A DNA stretch of 64,000 bases from JBBSBL01 sp046330255 (GCA_046330255.1 JAXLTC010000001.1:1178001-1242000); one strand, 5' to 3'. Counted from the first letter of the stretch, positions 7,599-16,819 are shown. Numbers and translations: made by a program. The notes: generated by a model not told the origin, from the letters alone.

Positions 7599-10061
7599 AT
7601 GATCCGGAGAGAGGCCCTGACCAACGGCACGCTGACCGCACGGTCGCCCGCCACGATCGTCGCGCTCCTGGTGGCCGCGGCCGTTGCGGCCGTCGCGCTG
7701 CTGCCCGCCGCGACCAGCGCCGCGCGCTCCGGCGATCCGTTCGGCAAGGTCACGATCCGCCGCACCGCCGGCGGGATCCCGCACGTCACCGCGCGCACCT
7801 TCGCGGGCGTCGGGTACGGCTACGGCTTCGCGTTCGCACAGGACAACCTCTGCACGATGGCCGAGGACTACGTCACTGTCGCCGGCGAGCGCTCGCGCTG
7901 GTTCGGCCCGAACGGCACCTACACGCAGGGCGGCAACGGCGTCACGGCCAACAACCTCGACTCGGACTTCTACTGGCGCCAGGTCAACAGTTCGGGGATC
8001 ATCGACCGGCTGGTCGCGAAGCGCCCGCCGCTCGGCCCGGTGCCGCAGGTGCGGCAGCTTCTGAGCGGCTACGTCGCCGGCTACAACGGCTATCTGCGCA
8101 GCGTCGGCGGATCGCGCGGCCTGAGCGATCCGCGCTGCCGCGGTCGCGCCTGGGTGCGCCCGATCACGCGGGAGGACGCGTACCGCCGCATCTATCAGCT
8201 GCTGCTGCTGGCCAGTGGCGGCGTCGCGCTGCCCGGGATCGCGCAGGCACAGCCGCCGGCGGCCGGCGCGAGCGCGGCGTCGGCCCGCCTCAACCCGACC
8301 CGCTTCGCGGACGCCGTGCGCCGCTTCCGCGCCACCTCCGCGGAGGGCAGCAACGCCGTCGCCGTCGGGCGCGCCGGCACGCGCGACCACCGTCACGGGC
8401 TGCTGCTCGGAAACCCGCACTTCCCGTGGACCGGGACCGAGCGCTTCTACCAGGCCCAGCTCACGATCCCCGGGCGCTTCGACGTCGAGGGCGCCGCGCT
8501 GTACGGCTCACCGCTGATCCTGATCGGGCACACGCGCACGATGGCCTGGAGCCACACGGTCTCGACCGCCTTCCGCTTCACGCCCTACGAGCTGAAGCTC
8601 GCGCCCGGGAACCCGACGTCCTACCTGGTCGACGGGCGCGCCGTGCCGATGACCCGCCGCACCCTGGCCGTTCGCGCGCGCGCCGCCGGCGGGCGGCTCT
8701 CGACCGTGCGCCGGACCCTCTACTCGACGCGCTGGGGCCCGGTCCTCACCGGCCTGATGGGCTTCCAGCTCCCGTGGTCGAGCACGACCGCCTTCGCGTT
8801 CGCCGACGCCAACGCAACCAACTTCCGCTTCATCAATCACTTCTTTGCGACCAACCAGGCACGCTCGGTCCCCGAGGAGCTGCGCATCCTGCGTCGCTAC
8901 GAGGGCCTTCCCTGGGTGAACACGATCGCGGCGGATCGCGATGGCCGCGCGCTGTACGCGGACATCGGCACGATCCCGAACGTGAGCAACGCCATGGCAG
9001 CGCGCTGCAACACCACGCTCGGTTCGGTCGCGTTCTCCCAGCTCGGGCTGCCGATCCTCGACGGGTCGCGCGCGTCCTGCGCCTGGCCCAACGACCCGCG
9101 CGCGGCGTCGCCCGGGATCATGCCGCCGCAGCAACTGCCCTACCTGCTGCGCTCGGACTACGTGACCAACTCCAACGACTCCTACTGGCTCTCGAACCCG
9201 GCCCACCCGCTCGAGGGCTTCGCGCGGATCATCGGCAACGAGCGCTCGGCGCGCACGCTGCGCACGCGCATCGGGCTGATCATGACCAAGGCCCGGATCG
9301 ACGGGACCGACGGCCTCGGGCCGGCCGGGTTCACGCGCGCGGACATGCAGCGGATGGTGTTCTCCGACCGCCAGTACGCGGGCGAGCTGCTGCGCCCCGC
9401 GCTCGTGTCGCTGTGCCGCTCGCTGCCGGGCGGTCAGGCACCGACCAGCGGCGGCGGGACCGTGGCGGTCGGGAACGCCTGTGACGTGCTCGCCCGCTGG
9501 GATCTGCACGAGAACGTCGACTCGCGCGGCGCGGTGCTCTTCCGCCGCTTCCTCGACCACGCGTTCGATTCCTCGAAGACGATCTGGAGCACGCCGTTCT
9601 CCGTCGGCGACCCGGTCAACACGCCGAACGGCCTCAACACCTCCAACCCCGACGTGGCCGCCGCGCTCGGCGACGCGATCAAGGACCTGCGTGGCGGTGG
9701 GCTTGCGCTCGACGTCCCGCTCGGCCAGGTGCAGTACGTCACCCGCGCGGGCCGGCGAATCCCGATCCACGGGGGCATCGGGGATCCCAACGGCCAGTTC
9801 AACGCGATCGGTACCCGCTTCGAGGGCAACCGCTACGGCGAGCCGGTCGCCGGCTCCTCCTACGTGCAGGTCGTGACCTGGAACCGCAGTTCCTGCCCCG
9901 ACGCCGCGACGATCCTCACCTACTCGCAGTCGGAGAACCCGCGCTCGCGCTGGAACTCGGACCAGACGCGCCTGTTCAGCGCCAAGCGCTGGCTGCCCGA
10001 GCGCTTCTGCGCCGCCGACGTACGCCGCCACACGATCTCCACGACGGTGCTGCGGCCCTGA
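7599..10061 (+). CDS. Secreted penicillin-acylase-family (Ntn) amidohydrolase
   Basis: 820 residues. An N-terminal hydrophobic signal (about residues 20-40) is followed by the alpha chain (RRTAGGIPHVTARTFAGVGYGYGFAFAQD), a linker, and the autocatalytic beta-chain start GSNAVAVG with Ser251 as predicted nucleophile. GNPHFPWTGTERFYQ and GHTRTMAWSHT are typical beta-chain blocks of penicillin G acylase and AHL/aculeacin acylases. The substrate class (beta-lactam, acyl-homoserine lactone, lipopeptide) cannot be told. Start: ATG 7599, eight bases after TAGCGT (7585-7590). The open frame extends 55 codons further 5', but that part is not plausible as protein. A strong hairpin follows at 10077. Confidence 0.92.
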   Translation: MIRREALTNGTLTARSPATIVALLVAAAVAAVALLPAATSAARSGDPFGKVTIRRTAGGIPHVTARTFAGVGYGYGFAFAQDNLCTMAEDYVTVAGERSRWFGPNGTYTQGGNGVTANNLDSDFYWRQVNSSGIIDRLVAKRPPLGPVPQVRQLLSGYVAGYNGYLRSVGGSRGLSDPRCRGRAWVRPITREDAYRRIYQLLLLASGGVALPGIAQAQPPAAGASAASARLNPTRFADAVRRFRATSAEGSNAVAVGRAGTRDHRHGLLLGNPHFPWTGTERFYQAQLTIPGRFDVEGAALYGSPLILIGHTRTMAWSHTVSTAFRFTPYELKLAPGNPTSYLVDGRAVPMTRRTLAVRARAAGGRLSTVRRTLYSTRWGPVLTGLMGFQLPWSSTTAFAFADANATNFRFINHFFATNQARSVPEELRILRRYEGLPWVNTIAADRDGRALYADIGTIPNVSNAMAARCNTTLGSVAFSQLGLPILDGSRASCAWPNDPRAASPGIMPPQQLPYLLRSDYVTNSNDSYWLSNPAHPLEGFARIIGNERSARTLRTRIGLIMTKARIDGTDGLGPAGFTRADMQRMVFSDRQYAGELLRPALVSLCRSLPGGQAPTSGGGTVAVGNACDVLARWDLHENVDSRGAVLFRRFLDHAFDSSKTIWSTPFSVGDPVNTPNGLNTSNPDVAAALGDAIKDLRGGGLALDVPLGQVQYVTRAGRRIPIHGGIGDPNGQFNAIGTRFEGNRYGEPVAGSSYVQVVTWNRSSCPDAATILTYSQSENPRSRWNSDQTRLFSAKRWLPERFCAADVRRHTISTTVLRP

Positions 10062-10076
10062 ACCACGGCGTCACGG

Positions 10077-10104
10077 TCCCGGGTCGCCCGCGCGCGACCC
10101 GGGA
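10077..10104. terminator. Perfect 11-bp GC hairpin, likely bidirectional terminator
   Basis: TCCCGGGTCGC pairs with GCGACCCGGGA across a six-base loop, 16 bases after the acylase stop and about 90 bases before the end of the convergent membrane-protein gene. There is no T-tract, as is common in high-GC actinobacteria. Confidence 0.6.
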
Positions 10105-10193
10105 AGTCGCTGGAAGCGGCACCGGCGCTCGGACATCGTCAGGGCCCTCATCTCGCGCAGGCCGGGCGCCGGCGTGAGGGGCGGGCCCGGCTT

Positions 10194-10805
10194 TCAGGAG
10201 CGTGGCGGCGGCACCGACCCGCCGGGCTGCCACGTCTCGTGGGGCGTCCCCGGGACCGCGGCCGGAACGGCCGCGAACGCGTCCTGCGCGGGCGCGGGCT
10301 TCGCGGTCGAGAACCCGCGCGACAGCGCGCCCCCCGCGAGGATCGCCAGCGCCCCGCCGAGCGCGACGTAGGAGCCGGTCGCCAGCGCGAGCACCTCGCT
10401 CGGACCGGGCCGGTCGGCCATCCGGTAGCCGACCAGCGCCGCGGCGACGACGCCGAGCAGCATCAGCGCGGTGCCGTCGTCCAGGGCAGCCAGCATGCGG
10501 CGGCCGGTGAGCTCGAACAGCGCGATCGCCGCGGCGGCCATCGCCAGGCACAGGAACACGACGTCGAGCCCGTCGAACGCCTGCCAGGCCGTCAGCTCGA
10601 GCGGGCCGTTGGCCTTCAACTGCTCGACGCCCGCGCGCAGGAAGCCGCCGAACGCGCCGAACTGCGAGGACGCCTGGCCGAGCGTGTCGAGCACCCGCTG
10701 GGGTATCTCGAGGCGGTACCACGACATCCACAGGGAGCCGCCCAGCATCACGGAGCCCAGCAGCGCGACGCCGCGGCCTGTCGATCCGGAGGAGCTCATG
10801 CCCAT
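10194..10805 (-). CDS. Four-helix membrane protein of unknown function
   Basis: About 203 residues from ATG 10805 (MGMSSSGSTGRGVALLG); a GTG at 10847 would add 14 residues that do not look protein-like. Four hydrophobic segments are visible: GVALLGSVMLGGSLWMSWY, VVFLCLAMAAAAIALFEL, GTALMLLGVVAAALVGY and ALATGSYVALGGALAILAG. The loop after the first resembles an extracytoplasmic helix and the tail is proline-rich and cytoplasmic. No family recognised. It lies downstream of serS, 66 bases away, same strand. Confidence 0.72.
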   Translation of the reverse strand: MGMSSSGSTGRGVALLGSVMLGGSLWMSWYRLEIPQRVLDTLGQASSQFGAFGGFLRAGVEQLKANGPLELTAWQAFDGLDVVFLCLAMAAAAIALFELTGRRMLAALDDGTALMLLGVVAAALVGYRMADRPGPSEVLALATGSYVALGGALAILAGGALSRGFSTAKPAPAQDAFAAVPAAVPGTPHETWQPGGSVPPPRS

Positions 10806-10871
10806 AGGGTCGGGCGCCCCGACCGCCGGGTTGAGCGGCGAAAGCACGCTTGTGGACCGTTTCGGCCGCGG

Positions 10872-12107
10872 TCACGCGCTCGCGTCCAGCACCGCCGGCG
10901 CACCGCGCGCGACGAGGGCCTCCGGGAGCGCGACCGTCCCGTCATCGCGCTGGCCGTTCTCGAGCAGCGCGATGATCGTTCGCCCCACCGCAACGGCCGT
11001 CCCGTTGAGCGTGTGGACGGTCTCGGGCCGCCCGCCGCCCTGTGGCCTGAAGCGCACGTCGAGGCGGCGCGCCTGGAAGTCGGTCGTGTTCGAGCACGAG
11101 GTCAGCTCGCGGTGGCGGCCCTGGCCCGGGAGCCAGGCCTCGCAGTCGTACTTCTTCGCCGCCGACGCGCCGAGCTCGTCGACCGCGATGTTCACCACCC
11201 GGTAGGGGATCCCGAGCTCCTGGAGGATCGACTCCTCGATCGCGAGCAGGCGCTCGTGCTCCGCCGCCGAGTCCCCGGGCTCCACGAACGAGAACATCTC
11301 GACCTTGTCGAACTGGTGCACCCGGAAGATGCCGCGCGTGTCCTTCCCGGCGGCGCCCGCCTCCCGGCGGAAGCAGGAGGAGAACCCGGCGTAGCGCGCG
11401 GGGAGCTCGCCGGCCGCCAGGATCTCGCCGGCGTGAAGCGACGCGAGCGCCACCTCGCTCGTGCCCGCGAGGTAGAGGTCGTCGTCCGCGAGGCGGTAGA
11501 TCTGCTGCTCGGTGTCGGGCAGGAACCCGGTGCCGTGAAGGGCCTGCTCGCGCACCAGCACGGGCGGGATCACGGGCTCGAACCCCTCGGCGCCGAGCAC
11601 GTCCATCGCGTATCGCACGAGCGCGAGCTCGACCAGCACGAGGTCGCCGCGCAGGTAGGCGAAGCGCGCCCCGGAGAGGCGCGCCCCGCGCTCGACGTCG
11701 ATCATCGAGCCCGCCAGCTCGAGGTGGTCGCGCCCCTCGCGCCCCGCGTCGCCGACCTCGCGCAGGATCGCGTCGGCGTCCGGAGCGCCGGGATCGGGCA
11801 GGTTCGGCAGCTCGGCGAGCGCGCCGTCGAGCGCCCGCCTGGCCGACGCCTCGGCGTCGCTCAGCTCACGACCCCGTGCGGCGAGCGCCTGGAGCGCCTC
11901 GCGCTCCTGCGGGCTCGGCGCCCCGGTTCGCCCCCTGCTCGCGGCGTTCTGCTCGGCGCGCAGCGCCTCCAGCTCCGCGGTCGTGGCGCGCCAGCCCGCG
12001 TCGAGCTCCAGCAGCCGGTCGACCGCCGCCGCGACGCCCTCCCCGCGGCGCGCGAGCGCGGCGCGGACGGCGCCGGGATCGCGCCGGATCAGCTTCAGAT
12101 CGAGCAC
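10872..12107 (-). CDS. serS: Seryl-tRNA synthetase
   Basis: 411 residues. The N-terminal coiled-coil tRNA-binding arm (LDLKLIRRDPGAVRAALARR through the Glu/Arg-rich helices to about residue 100) precedes the class II core: motif 1 (VIPPVLV), motif 2 (FSSCFRREAGAAGKDTRGIFR with HQFDKVEMF) and motif 3 (NGTAVAVGRTIIALLENGQ). Start GTG 12107 gives the normal length and removes an unrelated 82-codon extension that overlaps the cytochrome gene. It follows that gene by 17 bases, so the two are probably co-transcribed. It charges both tRNA-Ser found at 4.4-4.6 kb. Confidence 0.97.
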   Translation of the reverse strand: MLDLKLIRRDPGAVRAALARRGEGVAAAVDRLLELDAGWRATTAELEALRAEQNAASRGRTGAPSPQEREALQALAARGRELSDAEASARRALDGALAELPNLPDPGAPDADAILREVGDAGREGRDHLELAGSMIDVERGARLSGARFAYLRGDLVLVELALVRYAMDVLGAEGFEPVIPPVLVREQALHGTGFLPDTEQQIYRLADDDLYLAGTSEVALASLHAGEILAAGELPARYAGFSSCFRREAGAAGKDTRGIFRVHQFDKVEMFSFVEPGDSAAEHERLLAIEESILQELGIPYRVVNIAVDELGASAAKKYDCEAWLPGQGRHRELTSCSNTTDFQARRLDVRFRPQGGGRPETVHTLNGTAVAVGRTIIALLENGQRDDGTVALPEALVARGAPAVLDASA

Positions 12108-12124
12108 CGGCGCGCGCCGATGCG

Positions 12125-12832
12125 CTACTTGCTGGCCAGGAGGTAGGCGACCAGCTGGTCGAGCTGCTGCTTGGTGAGCGAGCGGCCGTAGGTCTCGGGC
12201 ATCACGTTCGGCGGGTAGCCCTTGGTGATCTGCGCGTTCGGCTTGACGATCGAGGTGTGCACGAACGCGGCCCCCTTCGACCCGATCTTGTCGAGGTCCG
12301 GCCCGGTCTTGCCGGCTGAGCCGGCGGGCGCGAACGTGTGACAGGCGCCGCACCCGGCACTGGCGAACACGGCCGCCCCCGCGGCAGCCTGGGCCGCCGC
12401 CGACGGCTTGGTCTGCGTCGTCACGGTCGGGGTCGGCGCCGCGGGCGCCTTGACGTCGCGGCCGGCGTAGCGGGCCACGAAGCGCGCGACGGCGTCCGCC
12501 TCCGCCCCGACGACGATGTTCTGCGGCATGATCGCGCCGGAGAAGCCGCCGTTCGCGATCGCGAAGAGGACCCTCGGCGCCGTCTCCTTGCGCACGTCGA
12601 AGTTGGGGCCGTTGGTGCGCTCGGCGGTCCGGATGTTGGACGCCGATCCGTTCGTGGCCGCGGCGCTGAGCGTGTGGCAGCCGGAGCAGCGCTGCTGGAA
12701 GAGCACGGCGCCCGCGCGGTCGACCGGCTGGCTCTTGGGAACCTCGATCTCGCGCGTGCCGCAGGCGACCAGCGCGGCCCCGAGCACGGTGATGCCGACG
12801 ACTGCGGCGAGCGTCTTGACCGGCCGGCGCAT
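12125..12832 (-). CDS. Diheme c-type cytochrome lipoprotein
   Basis: 235 residues. The export signal RRPVKTLAAVVGITVLGAA ends in a lipobox (LVAC). Two class I cytochrome c domains follow: CSGCH with distal MPQN, then a Pro/Thr linker (PAAPTPTVTTQTKP), then CGACH with distal VMPE. It should be anchored on the outer face of the membrane and carry electrons between a quinol-oxidising complex and an oxidase; the partner is not in the window. ATG 12832 is preferred over 12844 because TAGTAT (12848-12843) overlaps the latter and lies 10 bases before the former. Confidence 0.9.
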   Translation of the reverse strand: MRRPVKTLAAVVGITVLGAALVACGTREIEVPKSQPVDRAGAVLFQQRCSGCHTLSAAATNGSASNIRTAERTNGPNFDVRKETAPRVLFAIANGGFSGAIMPQNIVVGAEADAVARFVARYAGRDVKAPAAPTPTVTTQTKPSAAAQAAAGAAVFASAGCGACHTFAPAGSAGKTGPDLDKIGSKGAAFVHTSIVKPNAQITKGYPPNVMPETYGRSLTKQQLDQLVAYLLASK

Positions 12833-13046
12833 GCGGGCGCGCATACTACGCGATCCCCCCGCGCCCACGCCGGGCAGGAACCGCCGCCCACCCGGCGAAA
12901 CCACGAGTGCTCCCCGGCGCCGGCCGGCGGAGGCGCGGCCAACGTGACCTCGGTCCCGGCGCGCGTCCCGACACGGCGGCAACCGAAGGCCGGCGCCGGG
13001 GCCTTCCACCCGCCCGGGTCGCCCGGTGCTGCGATCATCCGCGCGC

Positions 13047-13589
13047 ATGGCGTCCGGCGCGCGCGCAACCTCCGAGGCCCTGCCCGAGGCCGAGCGCTTC
13101 CGCGAGGTCTTCGGCCATTTCGCGACCGGTGTCGCGATCGTGACGGCGGCCGCGCCGTCCGGCACCGGGGGGATGACCGCCAACGCCGTCTGCTCGCTCT
13201 CGCTCGACCCGCTGCTGGTGCTGGTCTGCTTCGAGAACGAGGCGCGCACGCTGCCGCTCGTGCGCGAGGCGGGCCGCTTCGGCGTGAGCGTGCTGCGCGG
13301 CGGCCACGAGGGCCTCGCGCGCCGCTTCGCCTCGAAGATGCCCGAGGGGGAGAAGCTCGCCGGCGTCGCGCAGCGGCCTGAGGCCGGCGTCCCGGTGCTG
13401 GAGGAGGCGCTGGCGTGGTGCGTGTGCGACCTGCGCGAGGTCGCGCCGGGCGGCGACCACGCGATCGTGATCGGCGAGGTCGCGGCGCTCGGCGGCGGCG
13501 GGCCCGGCGCCGGCCCGCTGATCTGGTACCGCGGGAGCTACCGGGAGCTCACAGTGTGCCCGCCCCGCGCAGCGCGAGAACCACGATGA
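13047..13589 (+). CDS. Flavin reductase-like (FMN-binding split barrel) protein
   Basis: 180 residues. FREVFGHFATGVAIVTA, GGMTANAVCSLSLDPLLVLVCF and GRFGVSVLRGGHEGLARRFA are the classic blocks of the flavin reductase domain found in small components of two-component monooxygenases (HpaC, ActVB type), using NAD(P)H to reduce FMN/FAD. The oxygenase partner is not nearby. ATG 13047 is eight bases after GATCAT (13033-13038). The last 41 bases overlap the end of the convergent membrane-protein gene. Confidence 0.87.
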   Translation: MASGARATSEALPEAERFREVFGHFATGVAIVTAAAPSGTGGMTANAVCSLSLDPLLVLVCFENEARTLPLVREAGRFGVSVLRGGHEGLARRFASKMPEGEKLAGVAQRPEAGVPVLEEALAWCVCDLREVAPGGDHAIVIGEVAALGGGGPGAGPLIWYRGSYRELTVCPPRAAREPR

Positions 13590-13995
13590 CCGCCATCGCC
13601 GCGGCCACGATCCCGACCTCGCGCCGGGCTATCGCCGCGACCACGGCGTGCTGGACCTCCTCCGGCTCGCGGCCGACATCGGCCGCTCCGGAGTAGCCCA
13701 GCGCCTCGAGCACCGTCTCGGCCGAGGCCACGCGCAGCTGCTCGGCGGCGAACGACACGCCGGCCGCGATCGGCCCGTAGGCGTACTGGAGGCCGCGGCC
13801 GCTCTCGCCAGCCCCGAGCAGCAGCACCGCGCCCAGCAGCGCGGCGACCGCCACGACCACCTGGGTCGCGCGCGCGAGGAGCCAGAAGGCGCGCGCCGTG
13901 CCGCCCCGCCACCAGTCGAGCCCGCCCGCGACCGCGGCCGCCAGCGCGAGCGCGCCGAACACCGCGCAGACCACCTCGTAGAGCGCCGTCACCAC
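13549..13995 (-). CDS. Membrane protein, divergent from the nuo operon
   Basis: 148 residues from GTG 13995 (next codon also GTG). Hydrophobic segments: ALYEVVCAVFGALALAAAVAG, LARATQVVVAVAALLGAVLLL, a weaker stretch YGPIAAGVSFAAEQL, and VGIVAAAMAVIVVLAL at the C terminus. A soluble loop rich in Glu/Ala separates the last two. No family recognised. It shares the 77-base region upstream of nuoA and overlaps the flavin reductase gene tail to tail by 41 bases. Confidence 0.68.
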   Translation of the reverse strand: MVTALYEVVCAVFGALALAAAVAGGLDWWRGGTARAFWLLARATQVVVAVAALLGAVLLLGAGESGRGLQYAYGPIAAGVSFAAEQLRVASAETVLEALGYSGAADVGREPEEVQHAVVAAIARREVGIVAAAMAVIVVLALRGAGTL

Positions 13996-14053
13996 GCCCC
14001 GCTCGTGCGATCGGACACTAAGTAACAGATTGTCACAAGCGGGCTTCCCCCGG

Positions 14054-14062
14054 TGATATAAC
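14054..14062 (+). promoter_or_regulatory. Candidate extended -10 promoter of the nuo operon
   Basis: TGATATAAC contains TATAAC (14057-14062) with the TGn extension, in an AT-richer island (TAACAGATTGTCACAAG upstream). Expected transcription start is about 14069, only a few bases before the nuoA GTG (14073), so the operon mRNA would be almost leaderless. No Shine-Dalgarno sequence is present. Confidence 0.5.
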
Positions 14063-14072
14063 GCGGTGCGCG

Positions 14073-14435
14073 GTGCTCCGAACGTACTTCCCCGCCATCG
14101 TCTTCCTGCTGCTCGGCGGCGGCATCGGCGCAACGTTCGCGGTGCTGAACCAGCACATCGGCCCCCGCACCCGGCGCCGCTCGGTCTCCAAGCACAACCC
14201 CTACGAGTGCGGGCTGCCCTCGGAGGTCAAGCAGGGGTTCCGCTTCGGCATCTCGTTCTACCTGATCGCGATGCTGTTCATCCTCTTCGACATCGAGGTC
14301 GTGTTCCTCTACCCGGTCGCGGTGCAGCTGCGCGCCTTCGGGACCTTCGCGATGGTCGAGACCGTCGTCTTCGTCGCGCTGCTGTTCGTGGCCTTCGTCT
14401 ACGTCTGGCGGCGGGGCGCGCTGGAATGGCGGTGA
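14073..14435 (+). CDS. nuoA: NADH-quinone oxidoreductase subunit A
   Basis: 120 residues, three membrane helices. The family signature NPYECGLP (residues about 42-49) and RFGISFYLIAMLFILFDIEV with its membrane acidic residues are intact. It forms part of the quinone-site loop region at the junction of complex I arms. GTG start lies about 10 bases after the proposed -10 element. Its 3' end overlaps nuoB by 10 bases. Confidence 0.96.
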   Translation: MLRTYFPAIVFLLLGGGIGATFAVLNQHIGPRTRRRSVSKHNPYECGLPSEVKQGFRFGISFYLIAMLFILFDIEVVFLYPVAVQLRAFGTFAMVETVVFVALLFVAFVYVWRRGALEWR

Positions 14436-15085
14436 CGCGCGAGAAGGTCGGCGGCGACGGGTTCCGCGAACGCCGGCTCCGGGCGCGCGACCTGCTGCGC
14501 GGCGACCTCGACGGCGCCGACCTGGAGAGCTACGTCGAGGAGCGGGTGATCACCACCACGCTCGACCGCGCCGCGAGCTGGGCGCAGGGCAACTCGCTGT
14601 TCCCGATGACCTTCGGCCTGGCCTGCTGCGCGATCGAGATGATGTCGATCGTCGCCGGGCGGGTCGACGTCGCGCGCTTCGGCTTCGAGGCGTTCCGCGC
14701 CTCGCCCCGCCAGGCGGACCTGCTGATCCTGTCCGGCCGCGTGTCGATCAAGATGGCGCCGGTCATCCGGCGCATCTACGACCAGATGCTCGAGCCGAAG
14801 TGGGCGATCGCGATGGGCGCCTGCTGCTCCTCGCAGGGCGTCTTCAACAACTACGCGATCGTGCCGGCGGACAAGTTCATGCCGGTCGACGTGCACGTGC
14901 CGGGCTGCCCGCCGCGCCCCGAGGCGCTGATGCACGGGGTGCTCCAGCTGCGCGACATGGTGCACAACGACCCGAGCGCCGGCTGGCGCAGGCGCTACGA
15001 AGCGGAGGGGACCGAGGAGGTCCTGCCCGCCCACGAGGACGACGACGCGGTCAACGTGTTCGGCGAGGACGCGAACCGTGCCTGA
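14426..15085 (+). CDS. nuoB: NADH-quinone oxidoreductase subunit B
   Basis: 219 residues. Ligands of the terminal 4Fe-4S cluster N2 are present: the tandem pair C67-C68 (FGLACCAIEMM), C133 (MGACCSSQG) and C161 (PGCPP). An extra cysteine, C134, follows C133. The C-terminal about 45 residues are an acidic extension (EGTEEVLPAHEDDD). ATG 14426 lies inside the nuoA end; the 3' end overlaps nuoC by eight bases. Confidence 0.96.
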   Translation: MAVTREKVGGDGFRERRLRARDLLRGDLDGADLESYVEERVITTTLDRAASWAQGNSLFPMTFGLACCAIEMMSIVAGRVDVARFGFEAFRASPRQADLLILSGRVSIKMAPVIRRIYDQMLEPKWAIAMGACCSSQGVFNNYAIVPADKFMPVDVHVPGCPPRPEALMHGVLQLRDMVHNDPSAGWRRRYEAEGTEEVLPAHEDDDAVNVFGEDANRA

Positions 15086-15587
15086 CCAGACCGGCCTGGA
15101 GCTCGTCGCGGGCGAGCTCCGGGAGGCCGACCCGGGGGCCGTGCTCGACACGACCTGGTTCCGCGACCGTGCCGAGATCCTCGTCGCGCCCGCCGCCGCG
15201 CACGCGGCGCTCGAGCGCCTGCGGGCGCGCGGGTACTCGTTCCTGGCCTCGCTGCACGGCGTCGACTACCTGCCGGAGGAGCCCCGGCTGGGCGTCGTCT
15301 ACGAGCTGCTCGACATGACGGCCGTCGACCGGTTGACGCTCAAGACCCGCGTACCGGTGGACGCTCCGCGGGTCGACAGCGTCGTCGACCTGTGGCCCGG
15401 CGCGAACCACCCGGAGCGCGAGGTCTACGACATGTTCGGCGTGGTCTTCGACGGCCACCCCGACCTGCGCCGGATCCTGATGCCCGAGGACTACGAGGGC
15501 CACCCGCAGCGCCGGGACTTCCCGGTCGGCGGCGAGCCGGTGCTCTTCACCTACAACGAGGACAAGGTCCCGGGGTGGTTCGAGTGA
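15078..15587 (+). CDS. nuoC: NADH-quinone oxidoreductase subunit C
   Basis: 169 residues, a separate NuoC rather than the NuoCD fusion of enterobacteria. The 30-kDa subunit signature is clear: YDMFGVVFDGHPDLRRILMP (around residues 115-134), preceded by WPGANHPEREV. It lies in the peripheral arm beside NuoD. GTG start overlaps nuoB; TGA overlaps the nuoD GTG (GTGA). Confidence 0.96.
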   Translation: MPDQTGLELVAGELREADPGAVLDTTWFRDRAEILVAPAAAHAALERLRARGYSFLASLHGVDYLPEEPRLGVVYELLDMTAVDRLTLKTRVPVDAPRVDSVVDLWPGANHPEREVYDMFGVVFDGHPDLRRILMPEDYEGHPQRRDFPVGGEPVLFTYNEDKVPGWFE

Positions 15588-16819
15588 GCAGCGTCTCGGA
15601 CTACCGCCGCCAGGAGGAGTCGATCACGCTCGCGCGGCTCGAGCCGCGCACCGACCAGGAGCTCCTGACCCTCAACATCGGGCCCCACCATCCCGCCACG
15701 CACGGGGTGCTGCGGCTGCTGGTCACGCTCGACGGCGAGGTCGTGCGCGACCTGAAGCCGATCATCGGCTACGTCCACACCGGGATCGAGAAGACCTGCG
15801 AGGACAAGCCCTACTGGAAGGCCATCCCCTGCATCGAGCGGATGGACTACCTCGCCTACTACTTCAACGCGATGGCGTTCTGCGGCGCGGTGGAGACGAT
15901 CCTCGACCTCGAGGTGCCCCCGCGCGCGCAGTACCTGCGCGTCATCCACATGGAGCTCAACCGCATCATGAGCCACCTCGTGTGGCTCGGGACGAGCGCG
16001 CTGGACCTCGGCGCGATCTCGATGTTCTGGTACTGCTTCCGCGAGCGCGAGACGATCCTCGACCTGTTCGAGCACTCCAGCGGCCAGCGCATGCACACGC
16101 GCTACATCCAGGTCGGCGGGGTGATCGAGGACATCCCCTCCGGCTTCGCGCAGAAGCTGCGCGACTTCTGCCGGATCATGCCGGCCCGCGCCGACCAGTA
16201 CGCGGATCTGCTGGAAAAGAACCAGATCGTGCTCCAGCGCCTGCGCGGCACCTGCCCGCTGGACGAGCAGACGCTGCTGGAGCTCGGCGTCACCGGCCCG
16301 CTGCTGCGCGCGACCGGCAATCCGTGGGACCTGCGCAAGGCGCAGCCCTACAGCTCCTATGACGACTTCGACTTCAGGGTCCCGGTCGGCACGGTCGGCG
16401 ACAACTACGACCGCTACCGGGTGCGCCACGCCGAGCTCTACGAGTCGGTGAAGATCATCGAGCAGGCGCTCGACGGCCTTCCGGAGGGCCCGTTCATCAC
16501 CGAGGACCGCAAGTTCGCGCTGCCGCCGCGCCACGAGCTGGCGACCTCGATGGAGGCGCTGATCCACCACTTCAAGCTCGTCACCGAGGGCTACCGGGCG
16601 CCGCCCGGCGAGGCCTACTACCCGATCGAGGGCCCGCGCGGCGAGCTCGGCTGCTTCGTGCGCTCCGACGGATCCTCCAAGCCCGCGCGCGTGCACATGC
16701 GCGACCCGTCGTTCGTGAACCTCCAGGCGGTCGCGCCGATGGTGCGCGACTCCTACATCGCCGACCTGATCGCGACGCTCGCGATGCTCGACCCGGTGCT
16801 CGGGGGCATCGACCGGTGA
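15584..16819 (+). CDS. nuoD: NADH-quinone oxidoreductase subunit D
   Basis: 411 residues. LTLNIGPHHPATHGVLRLL, IGYVHTGIEKTCEDK and RIMSHLVWLGTSALDLGA are the hallmark blocks of the 49-kDa quinone-pocket subunit; the pocket His-His pair (GPHHPATHG) is present, and the C terminus ends in LGGIDR as usual. GTG 15584 is selected because it overlaps the nuoC stop; longer upstream frame is nuoC in another frame. Confidence 0.97.
   Translation: MSSVSDYRRQEESITLARLEPRTDQELLTLNIGPHHPATHGVLRLLVTLDGEVVRDLKPIIGYVHTGIEKTCEDKPYWKAIPCIERMDYLAYYFNAMAFCGAVETILDLEVPPRAQYLRVIHMELNRIMSHLVWLGTSALDLGAISMFWYCFRERETILDLFEHSSGQRMHTRYIQVGGVIEDIPSGFAQKLRDFCRIMPARADQYADLLEKNQIVLQRLRGTCPLDEQTLLELGVTGPLLRATGNPWDLRKAQPYSSYDDFDFRVPVGTVGDNYDRYRVRHAELYESVKIIEQALDGLPEGPFITEDRKFALPPRHELATSMEALIHHFKLVTEGYRAPPGEAYYPIEGPRGELGCFVRSDGSSKPARVHMRDPSFVNLQAVAPMVRDSYIADLIATLAMLDPVLGGIDR

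Noticed and set aside
12108..12353. 82-codon N-terminal extension of serS
   Set aside because: It overlaps the cytochrome gene out of frame and lies before the conserved first residues LDLKLIRRDP.
12844..13249. Upstream extension of the cytochrome c frame to 13249
   Set aside because: The extension crosses the divergent promoter region and lacks protein character; the lipoprotein signal begins at 12832.
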